11,698 bases of DNA from Leptolyngbyaceae cyanobacterium CSSed165cm_216 (GTDB lineage Bacteria > Cyanobacteriota > Cyanobacteriia > Phormidesmidales > Phormidesmidaceae), in assembly GCA_007135385.1 (NCBI GenBank), contig SLIY01000428.1, positions 1 to 11,698 of the forward strand, written 5' to 3'. This document shows, in pieces, positions 1 through 6,851 of the stretch (position 1 is its first letter; every line of letters starts with the position of its first letter). The translations under genes were made by a program, and so were the position numbers. A model generated the notes under the pieces. It worked only from the letters and a program-made list of their open reading frames with translations, was not told where the DNA came from and ran no database searches.

Positions 1-40
1 ACCTCTCCACCCCTCCACCTCTTCACCCCACCCCCTTCCC
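1..40. repeat. C-rich imperfect short repeat tract
   Basis: The first 40 bases are almost purely C/T with scattered A, built from units such as CCACC, CACCCC and CCTC repeated imperfectly. No coding frame is convincing here. It is upstream of the plus-strand gene that starts near 105. Short C-rich tandem repeats are common between genes in filamentous cyanobacteria, but the tract touches the window edge, so its full length and unit cannot be defined. Confidence 0.4.
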
Positions 41-104
41 GATACCAGCATCAATAACCTGGGCAGTCTGGTTAATATGGATGTGCAACCACGGGAGTAT
101 GGCG

Positions 105-1907
105 ATGGCGGCCTCGCTATTGGAACAGGCTAAAGATGGAGATGGGGGCGCGATCGCGGCTCTACTTACCCGTGCTCTCCAACCCCAGGGTCTTACCGTA
201 CGGGGCGATCGCCACACCTACTGCCTCCAACTCTGGCTCACCGGTTCCCCCCTCCCTGCTCAAGGCCCTACAGTGGCCTATATCCGCCAATACATCCAGC
301 GGCTAGGGGTGACCTCCATTGGCATTGTGCAGATTCAGGCAGAGGCAACTGAGCCTGCTAGCGTAGGTTGGCAAACCGAAATTTCCCTCCTAGACCTGGG
401 GGAGGCTTCCATCTCCTTTGAGTCCCCCACTAGCTCACCAGCCCCTCTCCCCTCTGACCATGCCGCCAGGCCAGTTTCCCAGGCCCCGAACCATCACTCC
501 GAGGGGCCAGAGTCCAGCCCCCCTGACCACGAGTCCTCGCCAACGGACGAGCTCCCTGTCCCGACTAACCGCGCCTATCAAGTACTCAAACTTTCCCCAG
601 GGGCACCCCTGGCCCAGGTGGAGAGCCGTTACTTCAAGCTCAAAGCCGCCGCCCTACGCCGGGGCGATCGGGCTGCCATTGAGCCGCTTAAATGGGCCTT
701 CGAAACCCTCAAATCTTACTTAGAACAGCCCTATACCCAAGCGGCTGCGCCTGTGGAACAGCGGCTTGAACCGCCCGGTCCTATCTCGTCTACCCCGGTC
801 ACTGCCGCCCCTAACTCGCTCCCCGATCACCTGATTCCAGTCGACCCTGCCACCCAAGCTTTGGAGCAATTGACCAGCCGCCTACGACAGCTGGGGCTGC
901 CAGCCCAGATCACCATCCAAGCCAATGAACTACATGTGTGCTGGCCAGCGGTGCGGGTGACCAATCCCAAACAGGCCACAGCTCAGCTATGCCAACTGGT
1001 GCAGGCCCAAAATTTGGCCGCCCAGGGCTTAGAGGCGATCGATACTCTGGTGGTGACTGGGCTGAGTCGTACCCGTCAGGTGGCTTGGCGACAAACCCGT
1101 TCCCTACCCCGTCGCCCCACGGTTGTGGAAGACACTGACTTAATGTCTTTCCATAATCGCTATAGCAACGCCCTGATTTTTCCAGCCCTGATGGTGCTAG
1201 GCATGGCTATGAATGCTGTACCGATGGTTGATCACCTGCTGTGGGGCATCAAAATCTGGATCCACGAATTTGGCCATGCTACCGTGGCCTGGATGGCCGG
1301 GCGTCAGGCCATTCCTTTACCCATCGGTTGGACTAACATCAATCCCCAGCGATCGCTCCTGGTTTACCTAGGGGCTTTGATATTGCTGGGACTGTTGTTT
1401 TGGGCCGGGCGACGCGAGCAAAAGCGTTGGCCCATGGGCTTAGCTGTGGTCTTAGCCATCCTTCAGTTTTGGATGACCTGGGTAATGACGGCCAACCGCT
1501 TTGACATGCTGCTTTACTTTGGCGGCATCGGCGGCGAACTGTACCTCAGCACCCTATTGATGGTGGGATACTACTTTCCCATGCCCAATTATTGGCGCTG
1601 GGATTTTTACCGGTTTCCAGTGGTACTTGGGGCTGCCTTTACCTTTTGGGGACAATTTGGCCTGTGGAAACAAATTCGCCGGGGGCAGGCCTCCATTCCT
1701 TTTGGGGGTCTGTGGGGCGACGCCGACCATGGGGATATGAACATCCTGGCTAACCGCCACGGCTGGACCCCAGGGGATATGATTAACACCTATAACGGCA
1801 TCGCTAACCTATGTTTACTAGCCCTATTGGGGGTCTATGGCTACATCCTATACCAGCGCCATCGCCACGACCTCATCGCCCTAAGCCAGCACTGGTCGGG
1901 ACGCTAA
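105..1907 (+). CDS. Membrane protein with HEXXH motif, duplicated cyanobacterial module and J-like segment (M50-like, function unknown)
   Basis: This is a 600-residue protein if it starts at the ATG at 105, chosen because GGAG at 94-97 lies 7 bases upstream; in-frame ATGs at 81 and 99 are alternatives. Residues about 14-95 and 250-335 look like two copies of one module (AL...L-x-GL start, W-x-QT-x-SL-type end). Between them are a Pro/Ser-rich linker (105-155) and a J-domain-like stretch (156-208, NRAYQVLKL then WAFETLKSYL) that lacks the HPD triad. The C-terminal half (about 355-585) is hydrophobic with roughly six membrane spans. HEFGH (387-391) is followed by AGRQAIPLP, as in membrane-embedded zinc proteases. 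GGIGGE (473-478) and GDADHGD (538-544) could supply a third metal ligand. The classic M50 NPDG-type motif is not visible, so protease activity is inferred. It may be an M50B-like peptidase or an inactive relative. Confidence 0.85.
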   Translation: MAASLLEQAKDGDGGAIAALLTRALQPQGLTVRGDRHTYCLQLWLTGSPLPAQGPTVAYIRQYIQRLGVTSIGIVQIQAEATEPASVGWQTEISLLDLGEASISFESPTSSPAPLPSDHAARPVSQAPNHHSEGPESSPPDHESSPTDELPVPTNRAYQVLKLSPGAPLAQVESRYFKLKAAALRRGDRAAIEPLKWAFETLKSYLEQPYTQAAAPVEQRLEPPGPISSTPVTAAPNSLPDHLIPVDPATQALEQLTSRLRQLGLPAQITIQANELHVCWPAVRVTNPKQATAQLCQLVQAQNLAAQGLEAIDTLVVTGLSRTRQVAWRQTRSLPRRPTVVEDTDLMSFHNRYSNALIFPALMVLGMAMNAVPMVDHLLWGIKIWIHEFGHATVAWMAGRQAIPLPIGWTNINPQRSLLVYLGALILLGLLFWAGRREQKRWPMGLAVVLAILQFWMTWVMTANRFDMLLYFGGIGGELYLSTLLMVGYYFPMPNYWRWDFYRFPVVLGAAFTFWGQFGLWKQIRRGQASIPFGGLWGDADHGDMNILANRHGWTPGDMINTYNGIANLCLLALLGVYGYILYQRHRHDLIALSQHWSGR

Positions 1908-1950
1908 ATGGGGATAAACCTACTGCTGGAGTTTAGAACGTCCGTACAGC

Positions 1951-2012
1951 AACCCGGTTTCTGGGTTGAAAGGCCAATCATATCGTTAGAGCAGCGACGA
2001 AGAAACCGGGTT
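1951..2012 (+). repeat. Inverted repeat with 12-bp perfect arms, followed by a T-run; dispersed-repeat or terminator candidate
   Basis: The left arm AACCCGGTTTCT (1951-1962) is the exact reverse complement of AGAAACCGGGTT (2001-2012), and the right arm runs into TTTTT (2011-2015). The 38-base loop is long for an intrinsic terminator. From memory, AGAAACCGGGTT-type palindromes recur many times in filamentous cyanobacterial genomes, so this may be one copy of a dispersed element that also acts as a 3' end for the upstream gene. Confidence 0.55.
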
Positions 2013-2116
2013 TTTAACCATACTGTACCGGTGCGCTAGATTTCCCAGGTCCACGCTAGACCATGTCCTGTCATACCGAGTCCTGTTTATGTACCCCCGA
2101 TTCAAATGCTGATTCT

Positions 2117-2177
2117 GCTCAGGCTGAGCTTGTCGTTTTGCAAGCGACATGAAACACAAAGTGACTCCCAAGGGGAG
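2117..2177. other. Three tandem small hairpins
   Basis: GCTCAG-G-CTGAGC (2117-2129) is a perfect palindrome around one base. TGTCGTT and the AGCGACA end of 2131-2149 pair over seven positions with one G.U pair. CTCCC-AAG-GGGAG (2165-2177) is a third hairpin. They lie within 61 bases inside a gene-free region. This could be part of a structured RNA or a decayed palindromic element; neither is established. Confidence 0.35.
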
Positions 2178-2337
2178 CAAGCCTTAATTCGTTTAGGGGG
2201 TTGCTTATCCGGATTTAGGATCAGAACCGTAACATCTTCGACATTCAGTGGCTTGGAAAATAAACAGCCCTGAGCATAGTCACAGCCTTGTTATGGCAGC
2301 CATGCCAAGTGATACATTTTTACGTGTTAGCGCCCGG

Positions 2338-3030
2338 TTAGGCCACTGAGTTTTGACTCAATTGGGCCAGACGTTGAAAATCCTGCTGAATTGCTTGGCC
2401 TAAGGACTTATTGTGGGGGTCAATCCGATGGGCTTTTTTCAGGCAAGCCTCTGCCTTTTTCAAGTTGCCCTGGTTGATCAGGTCATGGCCCCAACGGTAA
2501 TAGGTAATGGCGTGCCATTGCCGCACCTCCGGGTCCTCTGGGAACCGCTGGGCTAATCCTTCCACCAGCGCCACTGCCCTGGGGAACCGCTGGTGACTCA
2601 ATAGGTGGCGTAGGGTTTCAAAACTGGTCGCCTTCAGGTTTTGCTCTACTGGTGAGCCGCCGGGAACCGGCTGCACCGTAGACGTATTTTCCAGTTTAGT
2701 CTCTGCCGCAGGGGCGGGCTTAGGGATTTGAGGTTGAGGAATCTGAGTCTGAGATCGAGAGGACGACTGGGGAGAGCCCTGAGGGGAGGCCTGGGGTCTG
2801 CTCTGTACCGAGGCCTGGGGCGATCGCCTAGGCACCGCCACCTTTGGTAAAGCGGCCACTAGAGCTTCATAAGCCTGGGTAGCCTGAATAAACCGTTCCT
2901 TCGCCTGGTCATTGCCTGGATTCAGATCGGGATGATAAAGACGGGCTAAATTACGATAGGCCAGCTTGACATCTTCAAAGCTGGCCCCAGTTCTTAGGCC
3001 TAAAATCCGATAGTGGTGTGCCAGCGCCAT
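2338..3030 (-). CDS. J-domain protein with C-terminal TPR repeats
   Basis: This 230-residue cytosolic protein has an N-terminal J domain (about 5-60) with HYRILGL, an intact HPD triad (33-35) and the helix-IV-like QAYEAL. The HPD is the part of J proteins that stimulates Hsp70 (DnaK) ATP hydrolysis, so co-chaperone activity is likely. Residues 64-130 are a low-complexity Pro/Gln/Ser linker with repeated SPQ and RPQAS. The C-terminal part (about 136-210) fits two TPR-like helical hairpins; the second, around WGHDLINQGNLKKAEACL, is close to the TPR consensus and ends in DP. It has no zinc-finger or client-binding domain of a type I DnaJ, so the TPR half probably recruits the partner. It lies 83 bases downstream of clpP3 on the same strand and may be cotranscribed. 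The ribosome site is weak. The client is unknown. Confidence 0.9.
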   Translation of the reverse strand: MALAHHYRILGLRTGASFEDVKLAYRNLARLYHPDLNPGNDQAKERFIQATQAYEALVAALPKVAVPRRSPQASVQSRPQASPQGSPQSSSRSQTQIPQPQIPKPAPAAETKLENTSTVQPVPGGSPVEQNLKATSFETLRHLLSHQRFPRAVALVEGLAQRFPEDPEVRQWHAITYYRWGHDLINQGNLKKAEACLKKAHRIDPHNKSLGQAIQQDFQRLAQLSQNSVA

Positions 3031-3113
3031 AACCCAACCTAAATGGCTATAAGAATTCTTTCCCTATTCTGCCAAGGTCCGGTGGAAATGGCGCAATCAA
3101 TTAAGGGATTCCC

Positions 3114-3749
3114 CTAAATCGCACTAGAGGCCACCGTCGCCAGCTCTTGAGCACGCTCTTCGATCACCCGATCGATCAGGCCATACTCCTTCGCCTCCTC
3201 GGCTGATAGAAAATAGTCGCGGTCAGTATCTTTCTCGATTTGCTCGATAGATTTACCCGTATGGCGCGCCATCATCTCGTTCAGTTCTTTACGCACCCGC
3301 AAGATTTCTTTGGCTTCGATGGCAATGTCACTGGCTTGCAGGCGTTGCCGTCCGGTGCCCCCCATCGGTTGGTGAATCATGATCCGCGAGTGGGGCAGGG
3401 CTACCCGTTTGCCAGGGCTACCTGCCGCCAGCAAAAATGCCCCCATCGAGGCGGCTAAACCGAGGCAAATGGTGACGACATCTGACTTGATGTACTGCAT
3501 GGTGTCATAAATGGCCATGCCCGCTGTCACTGAACCGCCAGGGGAATTGATGTACAAATAGATGGGCTTGCTGTTGTCATCAGAGTCAAGATACAGCATG
3601 GCCGCCACAATGGAGTTGGCCAAACTATCGGTCACCTCTTGCCCCAAGAAGATAATTCGCTCTTGGTTGAGGCGGGTATAAATATCGACCCACTGAGAAT
3701 ATTGGCTACCGGGTAAACGGTAGGGAACTTTAGGAGTACCGATGGGCAT
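3114..3749 (-). CDS. clpP3: ATP-dependent Clp protease proteolytic subunit, catalytically active (ClpP3 type)
   Basis: This is a 211-residue ClpP-family serine peptidase. The catalytic triad is visible: Ser101 in GLAASMGAF, His126 in MIHQP, and Asp178 in the TDRDYF segment, placed by aligning spacing with E. coli ClpP from memory. The oligomerising and oxyanion region YINSPGGS is intact (66-73). Three extra residues after the His motif (GGTGRQRLQASD) compared with E. coli ClpP fit the cyanobacterial ClpP3 branch. The clpR gene lies immediately upstream on the same strand with an 80-base gap. In Synechococcus elongatus ClpP3 and ClpR assemble into a mixed core that works with the ClpC chaperone in the cytosol. 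The start ATG follows AGGTGG at usable distance. The specific ClpP3 name rests on the neighbour and the sequence style. Confidence 0.95.
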   Translation of the reverse strand: MPIGTPKVPYRLPGSQYSQWVDIYTRLNQERIIFLGQEVTDSLANSIVAAMLYLDSDDNSKPIYLYINSPGGSVTAGMAIYDTMQYIKSDVVTICLGLAASMGAFLLAAGSPGKRVALPHSRIMIHQPMGGTGRQRLQASDIAIEAKEILRVRKELNEMMARHTGKSIEQIEKDTDRDYFLSAEEAKEYGLIDRVIEERAQELATVASSAI

Positions 3750-3793
3750 AGTGCTCTTTCCACCTAAGATGAGTAGTAAACAGGTCTAAAACG

Positions 3794-3812
3794 TCCGTAA
3801 CAAGTCTACGGA
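3794..3812 (-). other. Small hairpin in the clpR-clpP3 gap
   Basis: TCCGTA (3794-3799) and TACGGA (3807-3812) pair perfectly around a 7-base loop, in the 80-base spacer between clpR and clpP3. On the transcribed strand it is followed by CGTTTTAG, which is a weak T-run. It could be a processing, stability or partial-termination element that sets the ratio of the two subunits; six base pairs is short and chance is possible. Confidence 0.3.
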
Positions 3813-3829
3813 AGGTAGTCTTTGGCGGG

Positions 3830-4519
3830 TTATACCCCCGCCCCAGCTGGCACTTGAGGCAACTCTTTGCGACTGGACAAGACGCGATCGATAATGCCGT
3901 ACTCTTTAGCTTCTTCCGGTTTCATGTAAAACATCCGGTCAGAGTCTTTCATCACCTGCTCTAGACTCTTGCCTGTGCTTTTAGCCAAGATCTCCATCAT
4001 GGAGCGCTTATTACCAAGGACTTCTTTGGCCCGAATTTCAATATCTGTAGCCTGCCCTTGGGCACCACTGCGGGGTTGGTTTAGCACAATCCGGGCATGG
4101 GGGAGACTGGCTCGATAGCCTTTATTCCCTGCCGCTAAAATTACCGCCGCTGATCCCATCGCCTGGCCAATACAAATGGTATGTACTGGGGGCTTGATGT
4201 AGTTCATGGTGTCACAGATGGCAAAGGCTTCGGTATCGTAGCCAATCATGTTGCCGTCATACCAAGACGTACCGGTAGAGTTGATGTAAAAGTAGATAGG
4301 CTTATCTGGGTCGTCAAACTGCAGGTACAACAGTTGGGCAATAATCAATTCAGTGACATCAATGCCCACTTGTTGCTTAATATCATCCCCAGAAAACAAG
4401 GGTAGCCCCAAGTAAACAATCCGCTCTTTCAAAAGCAGGGACGGTAAATCTGGCGGCGGCGTACGGTTCATTGCGTCGCCATAGTACGGTGCTTGCACGG
4501 CTTTTATCTCTAAACTCAT
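3830..4519 (-). CDS. clpR: ClpP-like noncatalytic subunit ClpR
   Basis: This 229-residue protein has the ClpP fold but all three catalytic positions are replaced: Ser to Gly122 in GQAMGSAA, His to Asn147 in IVLNQP, and Asp to Met196 in SDRMFY. Compared with its neighbour ClpP3, it carries a nine-residue insertion between YINS and DTM (about 83-102, with TGTSWYDG and DTEAFAIC). Loss of the triad plus this loop insertion is the known signature of cyanobacterial ClpR. It would sit in the heptameric rings with ClpP3 as a structural and probably adaptor-binding subunit of the ClpCP3/R protease. The start giving MSLEIKAVQAPYYGD matches the remembered Synechocystis homologue, although there is no strong Shine-Dalgarno sequence. 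It is the first gene of the clpR-clpP3-(J/TPR) group. Confidence 0.95.
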   Translation of the reverse strand: MSLEIKAVQAPYYGDAMNRTPPPDLPSLLLKERIVYLGLPLFSGDDIKQQVGIDVTELIIAQLLYLQFDDPDKPIYFYINSTGTSWYDGNMIGYDTEAFAICDTMNYIKPPVHTICIGQAMGSAAVILAAGNKGYRASLPHARIVLNQPRSGAQGQATDIEIRAKEVLGNKRSMMEILAKSTGKSLEQVMKDSDRMFYMKPEEAKEYGIIDRVLSSRKELPQVPAGAGV

Positions 4520-4547
4520 AGACCGAAGACGCCCAAATACGGCTTTT

Positions 4548-4558
4548 TTACAGTGTAA
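4548..4558. promoter_or_regulatory. 11-bp palindrome upstream of clpR
   Basis: TTACA-G-TGTAA is a perfect palindrome 29 bases before the clpR start, in the divergent region shared with dgcA. Its place fits an operator or a promoter-overlapping site for clpR. It does not match the NtcA (GTA-N8-TAC) or cyanobacterial LexA consensus as I know them, so no regulator is named. Confidence 0.25.
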
Positions 4559-4614
4559 CGTGGGAATGAGCCGGGTTCTACCTAAGGGCAGACGGATATC
4601 CCCACCTACTGGCG

Positions 4615-4662
4615 GTTACTGAGGTAACATTCTGGGCGTGGGCCAGGGTTAAGCCCCTGGTC
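4615..4662 (+). promoter_or_regulatory. Two hairpins in the probable dgcA leader
   Basis: GTTAC-TGAG-GTAAC (4615-4628) and GGCCAGGG-TTAAGC-CCCTGGTC (4641-4662, eight pairs including one G.U) lie 65 and 31 bases before the dgcA start. They could be an operator and an mRNA leader hairpin respectively. No clear -35/-10 pair or Shine-Dalgarno sequence is seen before the ATG at 4694, so control may be through this leader. This is inference from symmetry only. Confidence 0.3.
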
Positions 4663-4693
4663 ACCGTGCTGATCACTCCTCTTTTCCCCAGCC

Positions 4694-5746
4694 ATGGAAT
4701 TGTCCTGTCAAGCGTTTACGGTTCATAAGCGGGTGCCCCTGACTATCAGCCGGGGGACGACCGCCCAATCTACTAACCTTTGGCTGCAGATCAGGGCCGA
4801 AGGGGTCGAGGGGTGGGGAGAAGCGGTGCCCTTCTCGATTGGCAGCTACCGGCAGACCCTGGATCAACTGATGGCTGATGTGGCTAAGTTGACGTCGGCG
4901 CTACAGTCCTATCATCCCTTAGACCGTCAGGCGATTGAAGCCGTAGGGACGACCTTAGAGATCCAGTCGGCCATGCGAGCCGCCCTAGATGTGGCCCTTT
5001 GGGATTGGTGTGGTAAGTCTACTGGGCAACCCATCTGGCGTCTCCTCGGCCTCGACTTGAGGCGGATTCAGCCAACCTCAGTCACTGTAGGAATTATGGA
5101 TCCTCAAGCAGCCCTGACGCGATCGCATGATTGGTTACAGCAAACAGCAGCGCGGGCGATTAAAGTCAAACTGGGTAGTCCTGCTGGTCTTGAGGCTGAT
5201 CAAGCGATGTTCCAGGCCATTTATGACGGCATTCCTGCCAATGTTAGTCTCAGTGTTGACGCTAATGGTGGCTGGTCTTTAGACGAGGCGATCGCCATGG
5301 CGACCTGGCTCAGCGATCGCCGGGTGACCCACCTGGAACAACCGCTTTCGGTGAGCCAAAATGCCGATCTCAAGCGACTCAAACAGCAGTCTCCCCTACC
5401 TATTTTCGTAGACGAAAGTTGCTTTAAAGGGCAAGATATCCCTGCCTTAGCCCCAGCAATTGATGGCATTAACATTAAGCTCATGAAAGCTGGGGGTCTC
5501 ACCGAAGCCCTGCGGATGATCCATACCGCTCGGGCCTGTGGGCTTCAGGTCATGTTTGGTTGCTACTCCGACAGCAGTTTAGCCAATGGGGCTATGGCTC
5601 ACCTGTCTCCCCTGGCGGACTACTTAGATTTAGACAGTCACCTGAACCTACACAACGATCCTTTCAGCGGCTTAACCCTGGTTGATGGCTGCCTAATGCC
5701 CTCCCCTAACCCTGGACTTGGACTTGACTATGTATCTCACGCCTAA
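4694..5746 (+). CDS. dgcA: Enolase-superfamily epimerase/racemase, N-acetyl-D-glutamate racemase (DgcA-like) or L-Ala-D/L-Glu epimerase
   Basis: This 350-residue enzyme belongs to the muconate-lactonising/dipeptide-epimerase branch of the enolase superfamily. The capping domain is about 1-120. The barrel carries the expected acid/base Lys pair in AIKVKLG (Lys157/Lys159), three Mg2+ ligands (Asp189 in VDANGGW, Glu215 in LEQPL, Asp240 in VDES) and the opposite-face Lys in INIKLMKAGG (Lys262). DLDSHL (312-317) is near the C-terminus. This set supports removal and return of a proton next to a carboxylate. Two substrates fit: L-Ala-D-Glu from murein recycling, or N-acetyl-D-glutamate. The overlapping DUF1611 gene downstream favours the second, because that pairing is the DgcA-DgcN route described in a Pseudoalteromonas strain. 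The family is firm; the substrate rests on context. Confidence 0.8.
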   Translation: MELSCQAFTVHKRVPLTISRGTTAQSTNLWLQIRAEGVEGWGEAVPFSIGSYRQTLDQLMADVAKLTSALQSYHPLDRQAIEAVGTTLEIQSAMRAALDVALWDWCGKSTGQPIWRLLGLDLRRIQPTSVTVGIMDPQAALTRSHDWLQQTAARAIKVKLGSPAGLEADQAMFQAIYDGIPANVSLSVDANGGWSLDEAIAMATWLSDRRVTHLEQPLSVSQNADLKRLKQQSPLPIFVDESCFKGQDIPALAPAIDGINIKLMKAGGLTEALRMIHTARACGLQVMFGCYSDSSLANGAMAHLSPLADYLDLDSHLNLHNDPFSGLTLVDGCLMPSPNPGLGLDYVSHA

Positions 5747-6773
5747 TAGCCGGATTGTTTTGCTCATGCACGAAGGCATTCAGAGCACCATGGGTAAGAC
5801 CGGCCTCTCGATGCTGCGCTTCAGCCAGTCAAAGATTGTAGCGGTTATTGACTACCAAGCTGCCGGTCAATCCCTGGCCCAACTCACCGGTATTGATCAA
5901 TCCATCCCGATTGTGGCTTCGTTAACCGAAGCCCTAATCTACACTCCAGATGTGCTGGCCATTGGCATTGCCCCTTCCGGCGGTAAGCTGCCCGATCCCT
6001 GGTTTGAAGAGATTGAGCAAGCGGTAACGGCGGGGCTCAGTATTGTGAACGGGCTGCATACTCCGATGGCCGATCATCCAGCGTTACACCCTTGGATCAG
6101 GCCCAATCAATGGATCTGGGATGTGCGCCAAGAACCGCCTGACCTAACGGTGGGGACGGGGCGAGCCCGGGATCTGCCCTGTAAGCGGGTGTTGGCGGTG
6201 GGTACGGATATGTCGGTGGGCAAAATGTCCACCATTATAGAACTGCATCGCGCCTCCCTGAAACGAGGACTGCGATCTAAGGTGATTGCGACGGGCCAAA
6301 CCAACTTGATGCTTGGGGACGATGGCATTCCCCTAGACGCTATCCGAGTCGACTACGCCTCTGGGGCCGTAGAGGGAGAATTGATAAAATACGGCTACGA
6401 TCACGACATCTTATTTGTAGAGGGACAGGGGTCACTGCTCAATCCCTCCTCGACAGCTACGTTGCCGCTGCTGCGGGGCAGTCAGCCCACTCACCTAGTG
6501 CTGGTACATCGGGCGGGGCAAACCCACATCTATAACTGCCCCCAGATCAAAATCCCAGATCTCCGTTGTGTGGTTGACCTTTACGAACAGGTGGCCACGG
6601 CTGGGGGAGCATTTTATCCGTCCCCTGTGGTGGCGATTGCCCTGAATACTGGCCAACTCAAGCCAGATGCTGCCGATAGAGCGATCGCCCAGGCTGAAGC
6701 CACAACTGGCTTACCCTGCACTGATATTTTTCGTTACGGGGCTGAAACAATACTAGGGCCTATTTTGGCTTAG
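5730..6773 (+). CDS. dgcN: DUF1611 family protein, probable D-glutamate N-acetyltransferase (DgcN-like)
   Basis: This 347-residue protein starts best at the ATG at 5730, giving MYLTPNSRIVLL; a TTG at 5718 would add four residues. It overlaps the end of dgcA by 17 bases, which implies coupled translation. The N-terminal domain (about 1-140) is Rossmann-like with LLMHEGI and KTGLSMLR. The C-terminal domain has a P-loop-like GTDMSVGKMST (158-168) and VEGQGSL (231-237), typical of DUF1611. Members paired with DgcA have been reported to acetylate D-glutamate, giving N-acetyl-D-glutamate, which DgcA then racemises to the L form used by ArgB in arginine synthesis. The nucleotide-type loop in an acetyltransferase is unusual and may bind the CoA phosphate or ATP. 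Family assignment is strong; activity in this organism is inferred. Confidence 0.8.
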   Translation: MYLTPNSRIVLLMHEGIQSTMGKTGLSMLRFSQSKIVAVIDYQAAGQSLAQLTGIDQSIPIVASLTEALIYTPDVLAIGIAPSGGKLPDPWFEEIEQAVTAGLSIVNGLHTPMADHPALHPWIRPNQWIWDVRQEPPDLTVGTGRARDLPCKRVLAVGTDMSVGKMSTIIELHRASLKRGLRSKVIATGQTNLMLGDDGIPLDAIRVDYASGAVEGELIKYGYDHDILFVEGQGSLLNPSSTATLPLLRGSQPTHLVLVHRAGQTHIYNCPQIKIPDLRCVVDLYEQVATAGGAFYPSPVVAIALNTGQLKPDAADRAIAQAEATTGLPCTDIFRYGAETILGPILA

Positions 6774-6820
6774 GCGATTTTTGAGAAAGAACATCCCCAC
6801 GTTAAGTCAGCGATCGTAAG

Positions 6821-6844
6821 AGTCAAACGGCAAAGTCAAACGGC
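6821..6844. repeat. Two 11-bp direct repeats
   Basis: AGTCAAACGGC occurs at 6821-6831 and again at 6834-6844, separated by two bases. The second copy with its flank (GCAAAGTCAAACGGC, 6830-6844) also matches 15 bases inside adk at 7527-7541. The pair lies between the convergent dgcN and infA genes. It may be a protein site, a duplication scar or chance. Confidence 0.4.
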
Positions 6845-6851
6845 GCTTTTG

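Larger units (their letters stand above)
1908..2337. other. 430-base gene-free convergent intergenic region
   Basis: This stretch lies between two convergent genes, the HEXXH membrane protein and the J-domain/TPR protein. No frame in it looks like a real protein; the longest minus-strand frame (1986-2180) runs through the inverted repeat and has no recognisable composition or ribosome site. It holds a 12-bp inverted repeat (1951-2012) and three small hairpins in a row (2117-2177). Short direct repeats are also visible: CGCTAGA twice near 2034 and 2055, and GTCCTGT twice near 2064 and 2080. I see no tRNA cloverleaf. Confidence 0.6.

Noticed and set aside
418..723. 101-codon frame inside the HEXXH gene
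   Set aside because: It is a Pro/Ser-rich shadow of the linker region in another frame; the long frame is supported by domains.
1986..2180. 64-codon open frame on the minus strand in the large intergenic region
   Set aside because: It runs through the inverted repeat and hairpins, has no ribosome site and resembles no known protein.
4548..4628. NtcA or LexA binding sites upstream of clpR and dgcA
   Set aside because: The palindromes do not match GTA-N8-TAC or the cyanobacterial LexA pattern.
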